From Pontibacillus chungwhensis (lineage in GTDB: Bacteria; Bacillota; Bacilli; Bacillales; BH030062): a stretch of DNA of 64,000 nucleotides. How positions within the stretch are numbered: the first letter of the stretch is position 1; each line of letters starts with the position of its first letter. Shown one piece after another: positions 8,120 to 17,154 of the stretch. The stretch is from NCBI RefSeq assembly GCF_030166655.1, contig NZ_CP126446.1:2480001-2544000 (forward strand), read 5' to 3'. The notes below the pieces were generated by a model, which saw only the letters and a list, made by a program, of their open reading frames with translations, was not told the DNA's origin and did no database searches. The position numbers and the translations under genes were made by a program.

Positions 8120-8926
8120 ATGTACTACACTCCTTATGGATATCCTTATCCCTACCCTTATTACACGAGTAATCCCGTCCCTTACTATGGAAGGAACTGT
8201 GGTTACTACAGCTCCCCAAATGCGTATGAGTACTCAAACAGAACACAATCTTCTAATGGGATGCTGAAAGATTATGGTCCAAATCCGTATGTAGTCAATA
8301 TTAATGAGGCTACGCTACAAAACCAGACCTATCGCACAGCTTTATGGACAGGGGAGCATTTGCAGGTAACTTTGATGAGCATCGATGTTGGTGATGATAT
8401 CGGTTTAGAGATTCACCCTGATGTGGATCAGTTCTTACGAATTGAACAAGGGCAAGGGCTTGTTCAAATGGGGAAGAAGAAAGATCAGTTAACTTATGAA
8501 CGAAATGTATCTGATGACTTTGCCATCATGATTCCAGCCGGAACGTGGCATAATGTAACCAATACTGGCAATACCCCTTTAAAACTCTATTCGATCTACG
8601 CTCCTCCTAATCATCCTTTTGGCACTGTTCATAACACTAAGGCAGATGCAATAGCTATGGAACAACACAACAATAATGGAAACGGAGTCGTTATAGACGG
8701 AAAAACGCCTGATGAATGGGTTCAGCACACGACGTTTCTAGTAAATGAAGGATTAGAAGATGTGAAAAGAGGAATTAATGCCACACACATTTTACAAGAA
8801 TTCATTCTTATGGGAGTACTTGTCGGGAAGGGGTATTCTCCTGAAAAAGCCTACCAAACCGTAGAAGAATGGGAGCGTACAGGAGAGTCAAAGCTTCTCC
8901 AGCAAAGCAAAGCGATGAGATGGTAG
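8120..8926 (+). CDS. cupin-domain protein, probable spore coat component
   Basis: A 268-residue protein in three parts. Residues 1-45 are low complexity, rich in Tyr, Pro, Asn and Ser, as in coat proteins that become cross-linked. Residues about 60-165 form a cupin barrel, with the motif-1-like EIHPDVDQFLRIEQG and motif-2-like PAGTWHNVTNTG giving His/Glu metal ligands. The C-terminal 90 residues are helical and unfamiliar. A GGAGGTG lies eight bases before the ATG. The Tyr-rich head plus a sigma-K-like promoter suggest synthesis in the mother cell late in sporulation, as is known for the cupin coat protein OxdD. No catalytic activity can be assigned. Confidence 0.75.
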   Translation: MYYTPYGYPYPYPYYTSNPVPYYGRNCGYYSSPNAYEYSNRTQSSNGMLKDYGPNPYVVNINEATLQNQTYRTALWTGEHLQVTLMSIDVGDDIGLEIHPDVDQFLRIEQGQGLVQMGKKKDQLTYERNVSDDFAIMIPAGTWHNVTNTGNTPLKLYSIYAPPNHPFGTVHNTKADAIAMEQHNNNGNGVVIDGKTPDEWVQHTTFLVNEGLEDVKRGINATHILQEFILMGVLVGKGYSPEKAYQTVEEWERTGESKLLQQSKAMRW

Positions 8927-8957
8927 GAAAACAGACTCAATATCCCTTATAAATGAT

Positions 8958-8990
8958 TAAAGGCAGGGTCCTAGGTCCCCTGCCTTTTCC
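8958..8990 (+). terminator. rho-independent terminator
   Basis: AAAGGCAGGG / CCCTGCCTTTT hairpin after the cupin gene, before the convergent pseudouridine synthase gene. Confidence 0.85.
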
Positions 8991-9006
8991 ATACCTACCT
9001 CTTCAA

Positions 9007-9897
9007 TTATTCAAATATAGGTGGCTCATCAATAAATGGCGCTTCACATGTTATCGTTTCTCCCGTGAAAGGATGCGGAAATGTAAGCGAGGCTGCATGT
9101 AGTGCTTGACGTGAGGCAGCTTTCTTTTTCCCACCATAAAGAGTATCACCAAGGAGAGGGTGACCCATATAGCTCATATGTACACGAATCTGATGGGTTC
9201 TACCCGTTCGTAAGAAAAGCTTCACAAGTGTTGCATCTTTTTCTTTCAAATACCCATGTACTTCATAATCTGTGATCGCCGATTGACCCTTAGGGGAAAC
9301 TCGCTTCCGTGTTGCATGGTGTCGATCTTTCCCAATCGCTTGCTCAATTGTTCCTTTTTTCTTTGATACTAATCCATGTACAAGCGCCATATAAGCACGC
9401 TTTACTTTCCGTTCTTCAAGAAGGCGGTCCATAATGGAACCAGCAATTCTGTGTTTGGCAAACAACACAGCCCCCGTCGTATCACGATCCAAACGATGAA
9501 TGTGACGGACGTTAGTATGAGGACCACAATGATGAACGACAGCATTGAGAAGCGTCCCTGTCTGTCCTTTTTCATTCGGATGCGTATCCATTCCTGCTGG
9601 CTTGTTTGCAACTAGTATATGATCATCCTCATATAAAACCTCAACCTTCTTCTGATCTGGAACCACATCTGACTCTTCAGGAATGAAGAGCTTCACTTCC
9701 AGATAGTCCCCTTCAATAAGTGATTCACTCCAACGCTTCTGTTCATGGTTGACTAGAACACCTTTATCCATGCGAATCTGATGAAGCTGTTTCTTCGGAA
9801 TTTGCCATACGTCTCGTAATAAAGCCTCAATCGTATAATCATTCCACATTGCCGGGACATGAAGCCCCATCCAATTTTCACGTTTATCTAATTGCAT
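9007..9897 (-). CDS. RluA-family 23S rRNA/tRNA pseudouridine synthase
   Basis: A 296-residue RNA-modifying enzyme. The catalytic motif HRLDRDTTG lies at residues 134-142 with Asp137 as nucleophile, and the later RTGRTHQIRVHM and GDTLYGG blocks are characteristic. An N-terminal S4-like part (residues 15-75) precedes the catalytic domain. In B. subtilis the homologous pair yhcT-yhcU has the same order as here (this gene followed on the 5' side by a small YhcU-like protein), which favours the YhcT-type identity; that comparison is from memory. The modified RNA position cannot be predicted. Confidence 0.9.
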   Translation of the reverse strand: MQLDKRENWMGLHVPAMWNDYTIEALLRDVWQIPKKQLHQIRMDKGVLVNHEQKRWSESLIEGDYLEVKLFIPEESDVVPDQKKVEVLYEDDHILVANKPAGMDTHPNEKGQTGTLLNAVVHHCGPHTNVRHIHRLDRDTTGAVLFAKHRIAGSIMDRLLEERKVKRAYMALVHGLVSKKKGTIEQAIGKDRHHATRKRVSPKGQSAITDYEVHGYLKEKDATLVKLFLRTGRTHQIRVHMSYMGHPLLGDTLYGGKKKAASRQALHAASLTFPHPFTGETITCEAPFIDEPPIFE

Positions 9898-9917
9898 AAT
9901 ACATACCTCGCAATGAT

Positions 9918-10190
9918 TTATTTTAACGAACGAAACGTTCGAATCAATTCGTCTGGTGCATGCTTCACGTTGAAAGAAAAGACGCCTTTATTCGTATGTA
10001 AATACAGAAAACCATACAGCTCTGCTGTCTTTCTATATGAAAGATCGAAGACATGCTCAAGCATAAATACATTCGAATTTGTCGTAATTTTATCTTCGGA
10101 TAAAATTAGATATAGCTCTTCTTCCTCATAGAGCTGTTGTCCATCTTTAATAGACCTGGTCACGCAATAATAGGGATGACGATAAAGCAT
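9918..10190 (-). CDS. small DUF5365/YhcU-like protein
   Basis: A 90-residue cytosolic protein rich in aromatic residues. The ATG at 10188-10190 is chosen because AGGAGGA lies seven bases upstream; a longer frame to 10277 lacks a ribosome binding site. It ends about 20 bases before the pseudouridine synthase start, so the two are an operon. Size and position agree with B. subtilis YhcU, which neighbours the pseudouridine synthase YhcT; the family has no known function. Confidence 0.6.
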   Translation of the reverse strand: MLYRHPYYCVTRSIKDGQQLYEEEELYLILSEDKITTNSNVFMLEHVFDLSYRKTAELYGFLYLHTNKGVFSFNVKHAPDELIRTFRSLK

Positions 10191-10338
10191 AAATCCTCCT
10201 CTTGAAACCGCACTGTGTTCCGATTGTATCACAAGACCTCTACCCTCACTAATTTCTTTCTTATAAAGAGAGTTCATAATTGCGTTGTATCACGACTTGA
10301 ATTACGATGAAAGTACTAAGCTTTAGGAGATGGTGAAG

Positions 10339-11190
10339 ATGAGGCAAGAGCTTGAATATATTGGGAATAAAATAGTAAACCATAAGACAGATCTCGCTCA
10401 TGCTGTGGAAGCTTTAGAAGCTAAAGAGTTTGTGACTACATTAAAGACTGCAGAAATACCCTACGATCATATTATCACCTGGCGAACAGAATTAATTGAG
10501 CTTATCGGTGAGTCCCTTATAGAAGACCATGATGATGTGATGAACCGTACAAAAGAATGGGCCAACCGTGTTGGACAAAGATGCTTAGATATTGGAATTC
10601 CTTTAAATGAATCCTTGAAAAGTTTAGCGTTCTTTCGCACTGTCATATGGGATGTGTTCGAAGAAGATTTGGAGCAGAAGAATTTTTCTGCCGTCACCAT
10701 GCTAGACGTGAGCAAATTAATCAACCCACTATTAGACGAAGTGAGTTATATATTTAGTAACCTTATTGTACAGGATCATCAGAAGACCATGAACATCGCT
10801 CAGCTCGCGATGGAAGAACTATCGGTTCCTGTTGTGCCGATTACAAAAGGGGTTGCTATACTACCTTTAATTGGTGAAATTGATACACACAGAGCCAAAT
10901 TAATAATGGAATCCACGTTAAAACATAGTACAGACGACCAGCTAGATTACTTAATCATTGATGTATCAGGTGTACCAATGATCGACACCATGGTCGCCAA
11001 TAACATCTTCAGTATCATACAGGCTCTAACGATTATGGGAGTCGAAGCAAGCATCACAGGCATGAGGCCAGAAATTGCCCAAACCGTAATTAGCCTCGGC
11101 ATCAACTTTAAAGACATTAACAGCTACGCAAATATGCAACAAGCTCTTGAGAAGATAGGCTTCACCCACGAAAAACAATTACAATTTTAA
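10339..11190 (+). CDS. RsbR-family stressosome protein (STAS domain)
   Basis: A 283-residue stressosome co-antagonist. The N-terminal half (about 1-150) is an all-helical non-haem globin-like sensor domain, and the C-terminal half (about 160-275) is a STAS domain with LPLIGEIDTHRAK and IDVSGVPMIDTMVAN. The two threonines matching the RsbT phosphorylation sites T171 and T205 of B. subtilis RsbRA are both present (GEIDT and IDT). Such proteins hold RsbT with RsbS and release it under stress to activate sigma-B. ATG at 10339 is nine bases after AGGAG; the ATG at 10330 touches the ribosome binding site and is unlikely. It is monocistronic, typical of RsbRB/RC/RD paralogues. Confidence 0.9.
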   Translation: MRQELEYIGNKIVNHKTDLAHAVEALEAKEFVTTLKTAEIPYDHIITWRTELIELIGESLIEDHDDVMNRTKEWANRVGQRCLDIGIPLNESLKSLAFFRTVIWDVFEEDLEQKNFSAVTMLDVSKLINPLLDEVSYIFSNLIVQDHQKTMNIAQLAMEELSVPVVPITKGVAILPLIGEIDTHRAKLIMESTLKHSTDDQLDYLIIDVSGVPMIDTMVANNIFSIIQALTIMGVEASITGMRPEIAQTVISLGINFKDINSYANMQQALEKIGFTHEKQLQF

Positions 11191-11202
11191 ATACGGAATA
11201 AT

Positions 11203-11245
11203 AAAGAATGCTACCCACAAATGAATGTGGGTAGCATTCTTTTTG
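11203..11245. terminator. strong bidirectional terminator
   Basis: AAGAATGCTACCCACA / TGTGGGTAGCATTCTTTTT hairpin, 16-base stem, between the convergent RsbR gene and the end of the E3 gene. Confidence 0.92.
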
Positions 11246-11250
11246 TCTAC

Positions 11251-12660
11251 CTATTTTAAACTGGCCTCTGTCAGGCTTTTCACCTCTGGCTCAACCATTG
11301 GGATAGACTCATTGTAACTCGGGTGTGGATAATGGGGGAAAGAAAGATCTTCATCCCTTGCCGCCATTTCTAGGGCCACTGTGCCTGTCGAAATGAGTTC
11401 AACAGCACCTGCTCCAAACGCATGGAAACCTAATACGATGTCAGTGTCATCTTGTATAACGAGCTTTATAAAACCTTCTCGCTTTCCATGAATCGTCGCA
11501 TAGCCATTCCCACCATATCCAAACTGTCCTACTCGCACTTGATATCCTGCTTCTAGCGCTTGTTCTTCTGTCATTCCAACAGAAGCAATAGGAGGAATGG
11601 TATGGGCTACAACTGGTATGAAGGTAGAATCAAACTCTGCTGGCACGCCATTTATAGTATTCCCTACAACTTCGGCTTGCTTTATAGCTTTAACTGCAAG
11701 AGCCGGTCCTGTGGTTACATCACCAATGGCATATATATTTTTAATGGACGTATGCATTTGAGCATCGGTTTTGATAAAACCATCTTCTGTTTCCATCCCC
11801 AAACGATCGATTCCTAACTCTTCTAAATTAGGGAGAACACCAGCTGAAACGAATGCGTGGGAAGCGTCAATCTGTACGTCCTCTCCCTTATGGAGAAGGA
11901 CAGCATTGACCCGTTCTTCTTTAACCTCCATCTTCCCGATAGAAGCGGAAGAATATACTTTAATCTTTTGTTTTTTTAAGACTCTTTTTAACTCCCGATT
12001 AATAGAAGAATCATAGCCAAAATCTTCTTTCTCCTCTTCTATCACAAGTGAAACCTTGGCTCCAAATTGACGGAATGTCATCGCCGCCTCAAGGGCAATA
12101 TAATCACTTCCATAGACGAGAAGATGATCAGGTACGTCCTCAATACGATACAGTGATTCCCCTGTTAAAATTCTCTCATCGCTAGCTTCAATGGTATCAG
12201 GGAGAAACGGGCGGCTCCCTGTTGCGATAATCGCATGATTAAAGTGATACACATCAAATTGATGACCGTGGTCCACCCCAATCCGATCTTCAGATAAGAA
12301 AGAAGCGTGTCCTTCTATAATTTCCACTTTATTAGATTTACATAAAGCTTCTACACCTTTACGTAAATTTCCCACTACTTTCTCACGATAGGACTGAAGA
12401 TGACTCAGATTAAAGCTGGTCCCTTCCGTAGAGATCCCAAAATCACTAAAGCTTTTAACTTCTGCTAATTTCGACGCACTAGTGGAGAACAGCTTTGAAG
12501 GGATACATCCTTCATTTAAACAAACCCCACCAAGCACGCCCTTCTCAATAATCGTCACATGAAAGCCCTGTTTTGCTGCATGAACGGCTGCATTATATCC
12601 TCCTGGACCTCCTCCAATAACGACAACGTCTCTTTGTTCTGCAATTTCTCCTACTACCAT
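11251..12660 (-). CDS. dihydrolipoyl dehydrogenase, E3 of the 2-oxoacid dehydrogenase complex
   Basis: A 469-residue FAD/NAD flavoprotein that reoxidises dihydrolipoamide on E2. The FAD motif GGGPGGYNAA is at residues 16-25, the redox disulfide is C47/C52 in GGVCLNEGC, and the second FAD motif IYAIGDVTTGPALAVKAI and the C-terminal HPHPSYNE active-site histidine are present. The ATG directly follows the TAG of the E2 gene. It is the last gene of the nine-gene operon and is followed by a strong terminator. Substrate specificity lies in E1, not here. Confidence 0.93.
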   Translation of the reverse strand: MVVGEIAEQRDVVVIGGGPGGYNAAVHAAKQGFHVTIIEKGVLGGVCLNEGCIPSKLFSTSASKLAEVKSFSDFGISTEGTSFNLSHLQSYREKVVGNLRKGVEALCKSNKVEIIEGHASFLSEDRIGVDHGHQFDVYHFNHAIIATGSRPFLPDTIEASDERILTGESLYRIEDVPDHLLVYGSDYIALEAAMTFRQFGAKVSLVIEEEKEDFGYDSSINRELKRVLKKQKIKVYSSASIGKMEVKEERVNAVLLHKGEDVQIDASHAFVSAGVLPNLEELGIDRLGMETEDGFIKTDAQMHTSIKNIYAIGDVTTGPALAVKAIKQAEVVGNTINGVPAEFDSTFIPVVAHTIPPIASVGMTEEQALEAGYQVRVGQFGYGGNGYATIHGKREGFIKLVIQDDTDIVLGFHAFGAGAVELISTGTVALEMAARDEDLSFPHYPHPSYNESIPMVEPEVKSLTEASLK

Positions 12661-13905
12661 CTATACCAGCTCCAACATGAGTGTATTCGGGTGTTCCATA
12701 AGTTGCACCAATCGATTAGAAAAGGCCACAGCTGTCCCGCCGTCTGCTACACGGTGATCAAAAGTGAAAGATATATTCATCATTGATCTGATGACAATTT
12801 CATCATTTACAACAGCAGGCTTCTTCTTCGTCTTATGAAGGGCAATAAGACCCGTTTCCGGATGATTGATAATTGGAGTAGCACCAGTACTTCCTTTCAA
12901 AGGACCAACGTTACTAATTGTGAACGTCCCCCCTTGGATATCAGCCATACTTAATTGATTAGACAACGCTTTCTCAGTTAAAGCCTTCATTTCCTCATGA
13001 ATCTGTGTAATCGATTTAGACTCCACGTTTCGAAGGACCGGCACGATTAATCCATCTTCAGTATCTACAGCAAGGCCGATGTTATGAGCTTCTTTAAGAT
13101 CAATCTTCTCATTTTGTTCATCTAATGTAGCGTTAAAGATCGGAAAATCTTTGAGCGCAACTGAGACTGCTTTAATATAAAAAGCTGCGATCGAAAATAC
13201 TTTCCCTTGTTCCTTACACATAGCCCGCCATTCCATCGCATTTGTGACATCAACTTCTTCAAATTGCGTGCAATGGGCGATCGTATGCAAAGAATGGGTC
13301 ATCTTCTTCGCAATTTGCTTCCTGCGACCTTTAAACGGAATCGATTGACCAACCACAGGTTCGACCTCTTGCTTAGCCATAACAGGTTCCTTCTCAAAAG
13401 AAGGGTCCGCAACAGCCACCGATTGTTTTCCGGTGTCCCCTTTCATATAGGCGAGCACGTCCTCATCTACGATGCGCCCCCCCGGCCCTGTGCCTTCTAC
13501 TTGACTAATATCCACTCCATTATCCCGAGCGATTTTCCTTGTATAGGGTGCAGCTAAGATGCGCTCACTTCGCTTAGGTAATTGAAAAGTGTGGACCTCT
13601 CCTTGATTGTCACTTTTTTCAGAAGATTTCTTCGTGTTTTCAGAAGACGTTTTTCCTGAATTGGACTTGTGACCTACATCCATGTTAAGGACCGTGGTTC
13701 CAACCGTAATGGTCTCTCCCAATTCCACGAGAATTTCACCTATGATGCCCGCTCCTGGTGATGGAATTTCTGCTGTCATCTTGTCCGTTTGGACCTCTAC
13801 TAACGGCTCATCCGCTGCTACCTCATCACCTGGTTTCACAAAAAAGTGAAGGATCTCTGCTTCTGTCATTCCTTCACCAATATCATGTAATTTTACTTCT
13901 ACCAT
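12661..13905 (-). CDS. dihydrolipoamide acyltransferase, E2 of the 2-oxoacid dehydrogenase complex
   Basis: A 414-residue core subunit with one lipoyl domain (residues 1-77, lipoyl lysine K42 in TDKMTAE), a Ser/Lys-rich linker, a peripheral-subunit-binding domain (about 116-152, LAAPYTRKIARDNG..GGRIVDEDV) and a catalytic domain from about 190 ending in FDHRVADGG with His384 and Asp388. It forms the acyl-CoA from the lipoyl-bound acyl group. The single lipoyl domain and HRVADG motif fit both branched-chain and general Bacillus E2 proteins. It starts 13 bases after the E1beta stop. Confidence 0.92.
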   Translation of the reverse strand: MVEVKLHDIGEGMTEAEILHFFVKPGDEVAADEPLVEVQTDKMTAEIPSPGAGIIGEILVELGETITVGTTVLNMDVGHKSNSGKTSSENTKKSSEKSDNQGEVHTFQLPKRSERILAAPYTRKIARDNGVDISQVEGTGPGGRIVDEDVLAYMKGDTGKQSVAVADPSFEKEPVMAKQEVEPVVGQSIPFKGRRKQIAKKMTHSLHTIAHCTQFEEVDVTNAMEWRAMCKEQGKVFSIAAFYIKAVSVALKDFPIFNATLDEQNEKIDLKEAHNIGLAVDTEDGLIVPVLRNVESKSITQIHEEMKALTEKALSNQLSMADIQGGTFTISNVGPLKGSTGATPIINHPETGLIALHKTKKKPAVVNDEIVIRSMMNISFTFDHRVADGGTAVAFSNRLVQLMEHPNTLMLELV

Positions 13906-13918
13906 TCAAGACCCTCCT

Positions 13919-14914
13919 TTAGAACGATATGACCTTTTCAATAGATTTCATAACTCTGTCTGGTGTCGGCAAATAATGATCTTCATAAGCAAAGAATGGC
14001 ACGGGTGTGTCAAATCCTGTCACCCGTTCGATCGGAGCTTTCTGATAAAGGAAAGATGTATCGTTTATAACTGAAATTACATCATTTGCAACACCACTAG
14101 TCGCATGCGCTTCTTGAACAATCACCGTACGCCCTGTCTTTTGGACTGATTCTGCTATAAGATCTTTATCAAGAGGGTAAAGCGTTCTGAGATCAATCAA
14201 GTCACAAGATACACCCTTCTCTTCCATCTTTTTGACGGCTTTTTCCGCAACGGGAACCATAGCTCCCCAAGCGATGACCGAAACATCCTCTCCCTCAGAA
14301 ATTCGCTTCCCTTTCCCAATTTCAACCGTATACTTGTCTTCTGGTACTTCTTCACGAGAAGATCGGTAATTACGCATGGGCTCCATAAATAACACTGGAT
14401 CTGGATCTTCAATACTAGCAATGAGAAGCCCTTTAGCGTCATAAGGAGAAGATGGGCAAACCACCTTAATCCCTGGCATATGAGTAAATAAGGTTTCCAC
14501 TGAATCAGAGTGGATTTCAGGGGCTCTCACTCCTGCACCGTACGGAGCTCTTATAACCATCGGAACAGAATAATGACCCATGGTACGTGCTCGAATTCTA
14601 GATGCGTGTGTCATGATTTGTTCGTAAGCTGGGTAAACAAAGCCAAGAAATTGAATCTCTACAATTGGCAGAAATCCGTTTACCGCCATCCCAATAGCTG
14701 CTCCTGTAAAACCAGCCTCACTTAGAGGGGTATCGATGACACGATCATCGCCAAATTCAGACTGCAAACCATCTGTTGCTCTGAAAACACCGCCGTTTTT
14801 CCCTACGTCTTCCCCCATCACGATGACTTCTTCCTTTTCGCGAAGCATCGTACGCATACCATCTGTGACCGCCTGGACAAGTGTTAACGTATTCGTTCCT
14901 ACAGTTGTTTGCAT
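13919..14914 (-). CDS. 2-oxoacid dehydrogenase E1 beta subunit
   Basis: A 331-residue transketolase-like subunit that with E1alpha binds thiamine diphosphate and decarboxylates a 2-oxoacid. The conserved GEDVGKNGGVFRAT start, the DTPLSEAGFTGAAIGMA block and the RAPYG..HSDS active-site block are all visible. Its ATG overlaps the TAA of the E1alpha gene by one base (TAATG), indicating coupled translation. Annotation pipelines would call it pyruvate or branched-chain dehydrogenase beta; the operon context argues for an amino-acid-derived substrate. Confidence 0.92.
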   Translation of the reverse strand: MQTTVGTNTLTLVQAVTDGMRTMLREKEEVIVMGEDVGKNGGVFRATDGLQSEFGDDRVIDTPLSEAGFTGAAIGMAVNGFLPIVEIQFLGFVYPAYEQIMTHASRIRARTMGHYSVPMVIRAPYGAGVRAPEIHSDSVETLFTHMPGIKVVCPSSPYDAKGLLIASIEDPDPVLFMEPMRNYRSSREEVPEDKYTVEIGKGKRISEGEDVSVIAWGAMVPVAEKAVKKMEEKGVSCDLIDLRTLYPLDKDLIAESVQKTGRTVIVQEAHATSGVANDVISVINDTSFLYQKAPIERVTGFDTPVPFFAYEDHYLPTPDRVMKSIEKVISF

Positions 14915-15984
14915 TACTGATCCCCTCTTTCCATTAGTGCGACATAGTCTTGCTTTTGTTTTTCAATCGTCCATGTAGGCTTTTCAAACACATAATCAAA
15001 GATGACATTTATATCTGCAGGAGGTAGATTCTCCATTTCTTCTATAGCCTGATCAATTTCGTTAGCAACGTCTTGCTGAATTCCTGCCACCCAGTCTTCA
15101 TCCCAGAGCCCCGCTTGTTTCATATATAGTTCGAGCCTCGTAACAGGGTCTTTAGAAGCTCGGCGCTCATCACTTTCTTTTTGCTCACGGTATTTCGTAG
15201 GATCATCCGCTGTAGTATGAGCACCATATCGCCACGTTACCGCCTCAATTAAGCTCGGTCCTTCCCCGTTTCTAGCCCTTTTAATCGCACGGTTCATCTC
15301 TGTGTATACAGCTATAATGTCATTCCCATCAACCCGTACCCCTGGCATATCGTAACTGACCGATTTCTGGGCGATGGTTTTTGAGTTCATTTGCTTATGA
15401 ATAGGAACAGAGATTGCAAAGTTGTTGTTCTGATTAAAGAATACAACGGGTGACTTTAATACGCTGGCCACGTTTAACCCTTCATGGAAGTCCCCTTCAG
15501 AAGTAGCCCCATCACCGAAATAAGCAACTGCGATATTGTCTGTTCCTTTTCGCTTCTCCGCATAGGCAGCCCCAGCTGCATGAGGTAAATGAGTGGCAAT
15601 AGGAACGCTTGGCGGGAAGATGTGCAACCCTTCAGGTGGTACACAGCCTTCATTTCGGCCATTCCAATATGTGAATATGGTCTTTAAAGAATGTCCAAAA
15701 GTCATTGTAGCCCCGTGGTCACGATAAGTCGGAAACAGCCAATCCGTTTCCCGTAATGACAAAGCGCTCCCCACTTGAGCAGCCTCCTGGCCTTCAAATG
15801 GAGCATACGTACCGATCCGCCCTTGACGCTGCAAACTGATCGCTTTACGGTCGAATGTTCTGATCCTCACCATATTTCGGTACATGTTCCGAATGACATC
15901 CTCTGTAATGAGTTCCTGATCAAGCTCCTGGACAAGGTTTCCTTTCTCGTCTATCCATTGAATAATTGGAAATTGTTCTTCCAT
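14914..15984 (-). CDS. 2-oxoacid dehydrogenase E1 alpha subunit
   Basis: A 356-residue subunit with the thiamine-diphosphate motif from GDG157-159 to NN near 186-188 (FGDGATSEG...FFNQNNN) and the phosphorylatable-loop region RYGAHTTADDPTKYR. The ATG at 15982-15984 is preceded by AAGGAGGAG and makes the usual family length; the frame continues upstream into the dehydrogenase gene but without a start signal. Sequence features resemble Bacillus PdhA-type E1alpha more than BkdAA, yet the genes around it are amino-acid catabolic, so the substrate is uncertain: phenylpyruvate, branched-chain 2-oxoacids or pyruvate. Confidence 0.9.
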   Translation of the reverse strand: MEEQFPIIQWIDEKGNLVQELDQELITEDVIRNMYRNMVRIRTFDRKAISLQRQGRIGTYAPFEGQEAAQVGSALSLRETDWLFPTYRDHGATMTFGHSLKTIFTYWNGRNEGCVPPEGLHIFPPSVPIATHLPHAAGAAYAEKRKGTDNIAVAYFGDGATSEGDFHEGLNVASVLKSPVVFFNQNNNFAISVPIHKQMNSKTIAQKSVSYDMPGVRVDGNDIIAVYTEMNRAIKRARNGEGPSLIEAVTWRYGAHTTADDPTKYREQKESDERRASKDPVTRLELYMKQAGLWDEDWVAGIQQDVANEIDQAIEEMENLPPADINVIFDYVFEKPTWTIEKQKQDYVALMERGDQ

Positions 15985-15997
15985 GTTCCTCTCCTCC

Positions 15998-17104
15998 TTA
16001 TGTACGTACATTCCATTTAGGACGTTTAGCATGTGAGAAAAAGCTGTTTCGTCTCTTACGCGCTTCCATTCGTTCCCGGCAGAATAAATCCGCTGCTTCT
16101 GAGGTTGGAATATGATGAAGTTCAGCGTATTGATAGATTGATAGTAAAGAATCGTAAATGCTCTTTGTCTTCTGTAAGACACGCTCTTTACTAGGTTCAT
16201 ATAATTCATCTGCCACCTGAATTAATCCACCACTGTTCACAATATAGTCAGGGGCATAGAGAATCCCTTTTTGATGAAGCATTTGTCCATGGCTTTCATC
16301 TAGAAGTTGATTGTTAGCAGATCCAACAATCCCTTTAAACGAAAAGCTTTCAATCGTAGAATCATTAATGATTCCTCCAAAGGCACATGGCACAAATACA
16401 TCCGCGTCTACCCGGTAAATATCTTCTCCCCTTACAACTTGAACAGTTGCATGATGTTGGTTTGCCTTATCAATGAGTTGGTCAATTGCATGTTGATTAA
16501 TGTCCGAAACATATAAGTGAGCTCCTTCTTCTACAAGGCGAGCCGCTACTTTACTTCCAACCTTACCCAACCCCTGTATCGCATAGGCTTTTCCCTTCAT
16601 GTCATCCGAACCGAATAAAGCTCGGTTAGTAGCCTGAATCCCATATATCACACCGAGCGCTGTTGGAATGGAAGAATCTCCGCTTCCGCCATATTCTTCA
16701 GGCACCCCCACGATACAATTGGTCTCTTTTAACGAATGGATAAAATCCTGAGGCAATGTGCCCATATCAGTTCCGGTATAGAACCTTCCATTTAACGATT
16801 CGACAAATTGCCCAAATGCTCGAAATAGTTCAGGAGATTTATCTTTCTCAGGATCTCCGATAATGACGGACTTCCCTCCGCCAAAGTCGACATCTGCTGC
16901 CGCACACTTATAAGTCATCCCTTTCGATAAGCGAAGTACATCCTTAAGAGCTTCATCCACACTTTCATAAGGTTGCATACGACATCCGCCAAGGGCCGGG
17001 CCTAATGTGGTATCATGAATCGCTATAATAGCCTTTAACCCTGTTGCGGGATCGTTACAAAAGACGACTTGTTCGTGCTCTGTGAACTTCTCAAACAAAT
17101 CCAT
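15998..17104 (-). CDS. NAD-dependent amino-acid dehydrogenase, phenylalanine-dehydrogenase type
   Basis: A 368-residue Glu/Leu/Phe/Val dehydrogenase that deaminates an L-amino acid to its 2-oxoacid with NAD+. Catalytic lysines K66 (GMTYK) and K78 (GGGK) and the active-site D113 are present, as is the Rossmann motif [10 protein letters not shown] near 178-187. Two specificity positions match phenylalanine rather than leucine dehydrogenases: G111 in YTGTDMGT (Ala in leucine dehydrogenase) and L294 in GGLIQVADE (Val there). The ATG at 17104 follows AGAGGTGG and aligns with known starts; two upstream ATGs in frame lack this. It lies between the thioesterase and E1alpha genes in the operon. Oxidation of leucine-type substrates is not excluded. 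Confidence 0.85.
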   Translation of the reverse strand: MDLFEKFTEHEQVVFCNDPATGLKAIIAIHDTTLGPALGGCRMQPYESVDEALKDVLRLSKGMTYKCAAADVDFGGGKSVIIGDPEKDKSPELFRAFGQFVESLNGRFYTGTDMGTLPQDFIHSLKETNCIVGVPEEYGGSGDSSIPTALGVIYGIQATNRALFGSDDMKGKAYAIQGLGKVGSKVAARLVEEGAHLYVSDINQHAIDQLIDKANQHHATVQVVRGEDIYRVDADVFVPCAFGGIINDSTIESFSFKGIVGSANNQLLDESHGQMLHQKGILYAPDYIVNSGGLIQVADELYEPSKERVLQKTKSIYDSLLSIYQYAELHHIPTSEAADLFCRERMEARKRRNSFFSHAKRPKWNVRT

Positions 17105-17154
17105 CTCTCCCACCTCTTTGTGGTTCATATTTAAATCAGAAAGCGTTTTCATTT

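Noticed and set aside
9376-9615. Frames on both strands inside the pseudouridine synthase gene
   Set aside because: They are out-of-frame shadows of a gene with clear family motifs.
11251-15984. Reading the E1-E2-E3 genes as the housekeeping pyruvate dehydrogenase operon
   Set aside because: Their fusion into one operon with an amino-acid importer, dehydrogenase and thioesterase, plus a cre site, argues for a catabolic role; pyruvate as substrate is still possible but not preferred.
14914-16209. A longer E1alpha frame starting inside the dehydrogenase gene
   Set aside because: The first 75 residues overlap the dehydrogenase coding sequence, match no E1alpha, and the ATG at 15984 has an ideal AAGGAGGAG.
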